A stretch of DNA of 15,657 nt, taken from JBQCHF01 sp051954955. GTDB lineage: Bacteria > Actinomycetota > Actinomycetes > Motilibacterales > Motilibacteraceae. Position 1 is the stretch's first letter; every line of letters starts with the position of its first letter. Shown here piece after piece: positions 12,730-15,657 of the stretch. The stretch spans positions 1-15,657 of the forward strand of contig JBQCHF010000151.1 in assembly GCA_051954955.1 (NCBI GenBank), read 5' to 3'. The notes under the pieces were generated by a model, which saw only the letters and a list, made by a program, of their open reading frames with translations, had not been told where the DNA came from and searched no databases. The translations under genes were made by a program, and so were the position numbers.

Positions 12730-13982
12730 CCGGTGACGGCTCCTGCCGCTCGGGCCGGTCGCACCACCGCCTCCTGGAGCAGGGACTCGAGGTCCGCCAC
12801 GGTGAACCGCGAGAGCATCGGCAGGCGTCCGCCCCAGCGGGCGTGGCACTGCTGGGCGACCGCCGCGATCAGCGGCTCGCCCAGCAGTGCCGTCGCCGGC
12901 AGGTCGATCTGCCAGGACGCCAGCAGCGTCTCGCCCAGGCGCGCGTCCGGAACCGCGCCGGCGTCGGCCCGGGCCGCCGCGCCGGCCCCCAGCGGCCAGA
13001 CGCTGGCCAGCCGCCCGGCGTCGCCCCAGCGCTCGTCGCCGGCTGCCACGCGGCCGACCCAGGCCGGGAACAGCAGCGCGGTTGCCTGCATCTTGCGCAG
13101 CCCCGCCAGCACGGCCAGCTCGTTCGCCACGTACCAGAGCGGGTGGGGGTAGGGACCGCGCCCGGTCATGGCCCAACCCCGCTGGGTCATCAGCCCGAGG
13201 CACGCCACCTCGTGCGCCACCGCTCCCGCGCCGGCGGGCGGGCAGGCGGCCAGCCGCTCCAGGCGGCGGCCCAGCGCCGCGGCCAGGAAGTGTGCCTCGT
13301 CCTGCGCCACGCCGACCGACGAGGCGACGCCGACCTCCGGCCCGAGCACGCGCATCAGCGCCTCGAAGGTGCCCTCCCGAGCGAGCCAGAGCGGCAGGGT
13401 CCGCACGAGCGCCGGGTCGAGGACGGCGTGCGCCGGGGCGAGCTGGGGCGACATGAGCAGGGCGCGACGACCCGGCGCGACGTCGACGCAGGCCACGCTG
13501 CTCACCTCGGACGAGGTGCCGATGGTGGTGGGCACGGCGGTGAGGCGGACCCGCGCCGGTGCGAGGACGGGCAGCTTGACCAGCCCTGGCCCGGCGCCGG
13601 AGGGCACCAGCTCGGGCAGGGCGGGCCCGGCGACGACAGCCACCTTGACCGCGTCGATCGTGCTGCCTCCCCCGATGGCGAGCACCTCGGTAACGTCCCC
13701 CGGCACCTCGGTCAGCCACCGGCCCAGGTCCGTGACCGCCTGCGTCGTCACGGCACCGTCGTGCCCGCGGACCGGCACCCCGTGCTCGGCGAGCAGCTCG
13801 CGCAGCGTGGCCTCGTCCGGGAGACGTCGATCGACGACGGCCACCGCACGCCGGGACCGCAGCCGCACCGCGCCGCGGAAGCTGCCGGCGCCAGCGACCA
13901 CCCGTGTCGATGCGTTCAGCGCGACCGGCATGACGCGCTGCGGAGCTCCGGGCCGGGGCGCCGTCGTGGCTGCCAGGTTCAT
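12726..13982 (-). CDS. mpaC: Iron-alcohol-dehydrogenase-like protein, probable daptide-type oxidative decarboxylase
   Basis: This 418-residue protein has the iron-dependent alcohol dehydrogenase/dehydroquinate-synthase-like fold. It has the NAD(P)-binding loop IGGGSTIDAVKV (103-114) and AVPTTIGTSSEVSS (149-162). In daptide biosynthesis a dehydrogenase of this superfamily (MpaC) oxidises the side-chain alcohol of the precursor's C-terminal threonine; loss of CO2 leaves a ketone. I assign that role because of the immediately coupled class III aminotransferase and methyltransferase, so the gene symbol is context-based. The metal site looks altered: where related enzymes have DxxxH, this protein has Glu207 and Arg211. 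His280 (PHPLW) is kept, but the second histidine of the usual pair is not seen. ATG 13982 overlaps the aminotransferase stop, with GGAGAG just before it. Confidence 0.78.
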   Translation of the reverse strand: MNLAATTAPRPGAPQRVMPVALNASTRVVAGAGSFRGAVRLRSRRAVAVVDRRLPDEATLRELLAEHGVPVRGHDGAVTTQAVTDLGRWLTEVPGDVTEVLAIGGGSTIDAVKVAVVAGPALPELVPSGAGPGLVKLPVLAPARVRLTAVPTTIGTSSEVSSVACVDVAPGRRALLMSPQLAPAHAVLDPALVRTLPLWLAREGTFEALMRVLGPEVGVASSVGVAQDEAHFLAAALGRRLERLAACPPAGAGAVAHEVACLGLMTQRGWAMTGRGPYPHPLWYVANELAVLAGLRKMQATALLFPAWVGRVAAGDERWGDAGRLASVWPLGAGAAARADAGAVPDARLGETLLASWQIDLPATALLGEPLIAAVAQQCHARWGGRLPMLSRFTVADLESLLQEAVVRPARAAGAVTG

Positions 13983-15346
13983 CGGCTCTCCGACGCCGCC
14001 GCCCGCAGGACGTTCTCGACCCTGCTCAGCATCACCTCGAGATCGTCCGGCCGGTAGGTCAGCGCCGGAACCAGCTGCAGGCAGGACGGTCCCGGGTGCA
14101 CGACCACTCTGTGCCGGCGGCAGCGGGTCACCAGGTCCGCCACCACGTCCGGCGGCAGCTGCCCGCCGTCCGGCGCCCGGAGCACGAGCGAGCGGAAGCA
14201 GCCCCGTCCGGTCACCGCCCCCACCAGCGGGTTCTCCGCCAGCTGCTCCTCGAGCCAGGTGGCCAGGCGGTCGGCGACACGCCGCCCCCCTGCGAGCGCG
14301 TCCAGCCGGTCGAACTCGGCCAGCGTGGCCAGCATCGCGGCGCACGAGACCGGCGAGCCGGCCTGGGTCTCGCCGTGGGCGAGCGTGACGTCCGCCGCGT
14401 CGAGGTCCGCTGCCACCTGGTGGCCGAGCAGGACCGCCGAGGCCGCGCAGGTTCCGTTCGTCAACCCCTTGCTGGCGACCAGCAGGTCAGGCTGAGCCGG
14501 CCAGAGGCCGGAGGCGAACATCGGGCCGGTGCGGCCGAACCCGGTGGCGACCTCGTCGGCCACCACCAGGTAGCCGAGCTCGTCCCTGCGGCGGAGCACC
14601 AGCTCCACCACCGCGGGATCGACCACCCGGGTGCCAGAGCCCAGGACCGGCTCCAGGACCACGGCCCCCACCCGGGAGCCCTGGGCGGCCAGCAGCCGGT
14701 CCAGCTCGCCGGGGTCGTCCGGGCTGACCTGCCGCACCAGCCGCTGGTCGACGCCCAGCGCGGACTGCTGGAGGTCCTCGCCGGTCAGCCCCATCGCACC
14801 GAAGGTCAACCCGTGGTAGCTGCCCCGGAGGCTGACCACGAGCGAACGCGCGGTCCCGCGGGCCAGGGCGACCTGTCGGACGATCTTGAGACTCGTGTCC
14901 AGCGCGGCTCCGCCGGCGGTCGAGAAGACGACCCGGGCGTAGCGGTGCGGGGCGGTGCTGTCCAGCAGGGCCGCGGCAGCCCGGTCGGCCCAGGCGTGGC
15001 CGTACCGGAACAGCGTGAGGTACGAGGCCTGGCGCGCGGCCTCTCCGATGGCCGTCGCGATCGCCTCGTTCCCGTAGCCGAGGTTGCAGTTCCACAACCC
15101 GCTGGTCGCACAGAGCGCCTCGGTGCCGTCGGCGAAGGTGATCCTCGTGCCCTGGGCGCTCACCGCGGTGGTCTCGGGTCGAGCGAACCGGCTGGGCGGG
15201 ACGAAGAACTCCGAGACCCTCGCCGACCCGCCCGTGGCGGCCCCCGAGCGGGTGGTCGACGGAGGGACGCTCGCCGCTGTCACCGCGGCCGTCGTCGCGA
15301 CCGTGGATGCGGCCGTCACCGCGGCAGCGGCACCGGCGGTGGTCAT
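13979..15346 (-). CDS. mpaD: Class III PLP-dependent aminotransferase, probable daptide-type
   Basis: This 455-residue class III aminotransferase keeps the core PLP residues: SYHG (176-179), LEPVLGSGT with Glu232, VVADEVATGFGRTG with Asp264, and the Schiff-base lysine Lys293 in ASKGLTNG. In daptide maturation MpaD converts the C-terminal ketone of the peptide to a primary amine; the role is inferred from its fold and from the tightly coupled dehydrogenase and methyltransferase. The usual GSEANE loop reads AGGAALD (144-150), with Ala at the normal Glu position. The first 40 or so residues are a low-complexity Ala/Thr/Val/Ser stretch absent from typical relatives. The start at ATG 15346 has GGGAGG 7 nt upstream and overlaps the methyltransferase stop (ATGA). 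Ordinary omega-amino-acid transaminases are the alternative call. Confidence 0.82.
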   Translation of the reverse strand: MTTAGAAAAVTAASTVATTAAVTAASVPPSTTRSGAATGGSARVSEFFVPPSRFARPETTAVSAQGTRITFADGTEALCATSGLWNCNLGYGNEAIATAIGEAARQASYLTLFRYGHAWADRAAAALLDSTAPHRYARVVFSTAGGAALDTSLKIVRQVALARGTARSLVVSLRGSYHGLTFGAMGLTGEDLQQSALGVDQRLVRQVSPDDPGELDRLLAAQGSRVGAVVLEPVLGSGTRVVDPAVVELVLRRRDELGYLVVADEVATGFGRTGPMFASGLWPAQPDLLVASKGLTNGTCAASAVLLGHQVAADLDAADVTLAHGETQAGSPVSCAAMLATLAEFDRLDALAGGRRVADRLATWLEEQLAENPLVGAVTGRGCFRSLVLRAPDGGQLPPDVVADLVTRCRRHRVVVHPGPSCLQLVPALTYRPDDLEVMLSRVENVLRAAASESR

Positions 15347-15657
15347 GACGCGCCCTCCCGTCGCCCGCTGATCAGCTGGTGGACGCGCCCGTCGTCATGG
15401 CTGGCCAGGACCTGCAGCCGGACGTCGACGAAGCCGGCCTCCTCCAGCTCGGCCACCAGCTGCTGCCCCTGCAGGACGGCGACGGTGCTCGTGAACGTGC
15501 TCGTGGACGTGCCGGTGCCCCCGGCCGGCGCCGCCCGGCCGGCGGTCGTGGTGACCTGCACGTGGCGCACGCGGGCCCGCGGGTCCAGCCGCGCCTCGTA
15601 GCGGACGTCCGCTCCCACCTGCAGCACCCCGTGGTCGGCACCCACGGCCAGCTCCAC
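15343..15657 (-). CDS. mpaM: C-terminal part of a probable SAM methyltransferase (daptide-type MpaM candidate)
   Basis: This frame is open to the right edge, so the 5' end and the SAM-binding motifs lie outside; about 104 residues are visible. They show a class I methyltransferase ending: YEARLDPRARVRHVQVTTT, a loop, then QGQQLVAELEEAGFVDVRLQ and DGRVHQLISGRR. The AELEEAGF pattern is the usual last helix of small-molecule N- or O-methyltransferases. In daptides the corresponding enzyme N,N-dimethylates the C-terminal amine. A 12-nt direct repeat encodes the Thr/Ser-rich strand in the middle. The stop overlaps the aminotransferase start by 4 bp. Assignment as MpaM depends on context, because the catalytic half is not visible. 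Confidence 0.65.
   Translation of the reverse strand: MELAVGADHGVLQVGADVRYEARLDPRARVRHVQVTTTAGRAAPAGGTGTSTSTFTSTVAVLQGQQLVAELEEAGFVDVRLQVLASHDDGRVHQLISGRREGAS

Noticed and set aside
12730..13719. N-terminal extension making a 739-residue YcaO protein
   Set aside because: The extra sequence is out-of-frame dehydrogenase coding DNA; the YcaO family sequence begins soon after ATG 12729, which overlaps the dehydrogenase stop.
15485..15520. Tandem 12-nt direct repeat (GTGCTCGTGAAC type)
   Set aside because: It lies in frame inside the methyltransferase and encodes an alternating Thr/Ser strand. It is explained by coding sequence and is not a mobile element or CRISPR.
14096..15601. Plus-strand open frame opposite the aminotransferase and methyltransferase genes
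   Set aside because: No recognisable domain; His/Arg/Gly-rich shadow of well-defined minus-strand enzymes.
11500..15657. Search for a small precursor-peptide gene within the visible RiPP genes
   Set aside because: All genes abut or overlap, leaving no space. Short frames on either strand are shadows without a leader/core look or a plausible ribosome site.
1..15657. tRNA, rRNA, CRISPR arrays, insertion sequences or phage attachment sites
   Set aside because: No tRNA-like cloverleaf, spaced repeats, transposase motifs or terminal inverted repeats were seen on reading both strands.

Overview
The base composition is extremely GC-rich, with almost every codon ending in G or C and many GTG starts. 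Neighbouring genes often overlap by 4 bp (ATGA or GTGA), and regulatory sequence is sparse. This points to a high-GC actinomycete, possibly of the Geodermatophilales type, though the taxon is inferred from composition and gene content only. Most of the window is ordinary actinobacterial chromosome; the unusual part is the right end.

Layout. Positions 1-308 (+) hold the 3' end of an unrecognised gene. Positions 344-2567 (-) hold a BlaI/MecI-type repressor followed by a DUF2142 polytopic membrane protein; no BlaR-type sensor protease is present. Positions 2853-2887 form a strong hairpin that ends bioY, the biotin-transport S-component (2912-3502, -). A DHA-type MFS exporter (3700-5007, -) and a spermidine-synthase-like protein (5214-6080, +) diverge from a short region carrying two dyads. 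The spermidine-synthase-like gene overlaps, tail to tail, a fused acyltransferase-3/SGNH protein (6058-8160, -) that probably O-acylates an envelope glycan.

Positions 8233-11445 (-) are a compact molybdate operon: a MerR-like HTH plus Mop-domain regulator, then modA, modB and modC. All three junctions are 4-bp overlaps. The regulator may be read from a leaderless transcript, and a perfect dyad lies just upstream of it.

Positions 11500-15657 (-) are the 3' part of a RiPP (ribosomal peptide) biosynthetic operon that enters from beyond the right edge. Its order is: C-terminus of a SAM methyltransferase, a class III PLP aminotransferase, an iron-alcohol-dehydrogenase-like protein and a YcaO cyclodehydratase, with ATGA overlaps at all three junctions. 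The first three match the enzyme set of the daptides: an oxidative decarboxylase, an aminotransferase and a methyltransferase convert a C-terminal threonine into a dimethylated diaminopropane group. A YcaO translationally coupled to that set is the most interesting feature here. It suggests a hybrid peptide in which ATP-dependent backbone cyclodehydration is combined with, or acts on, the aminated C-terminus. The precursor peptide, the RRE-containing recognition protein, the protease and the exporter are not in this window and should lie beyond position 15657.
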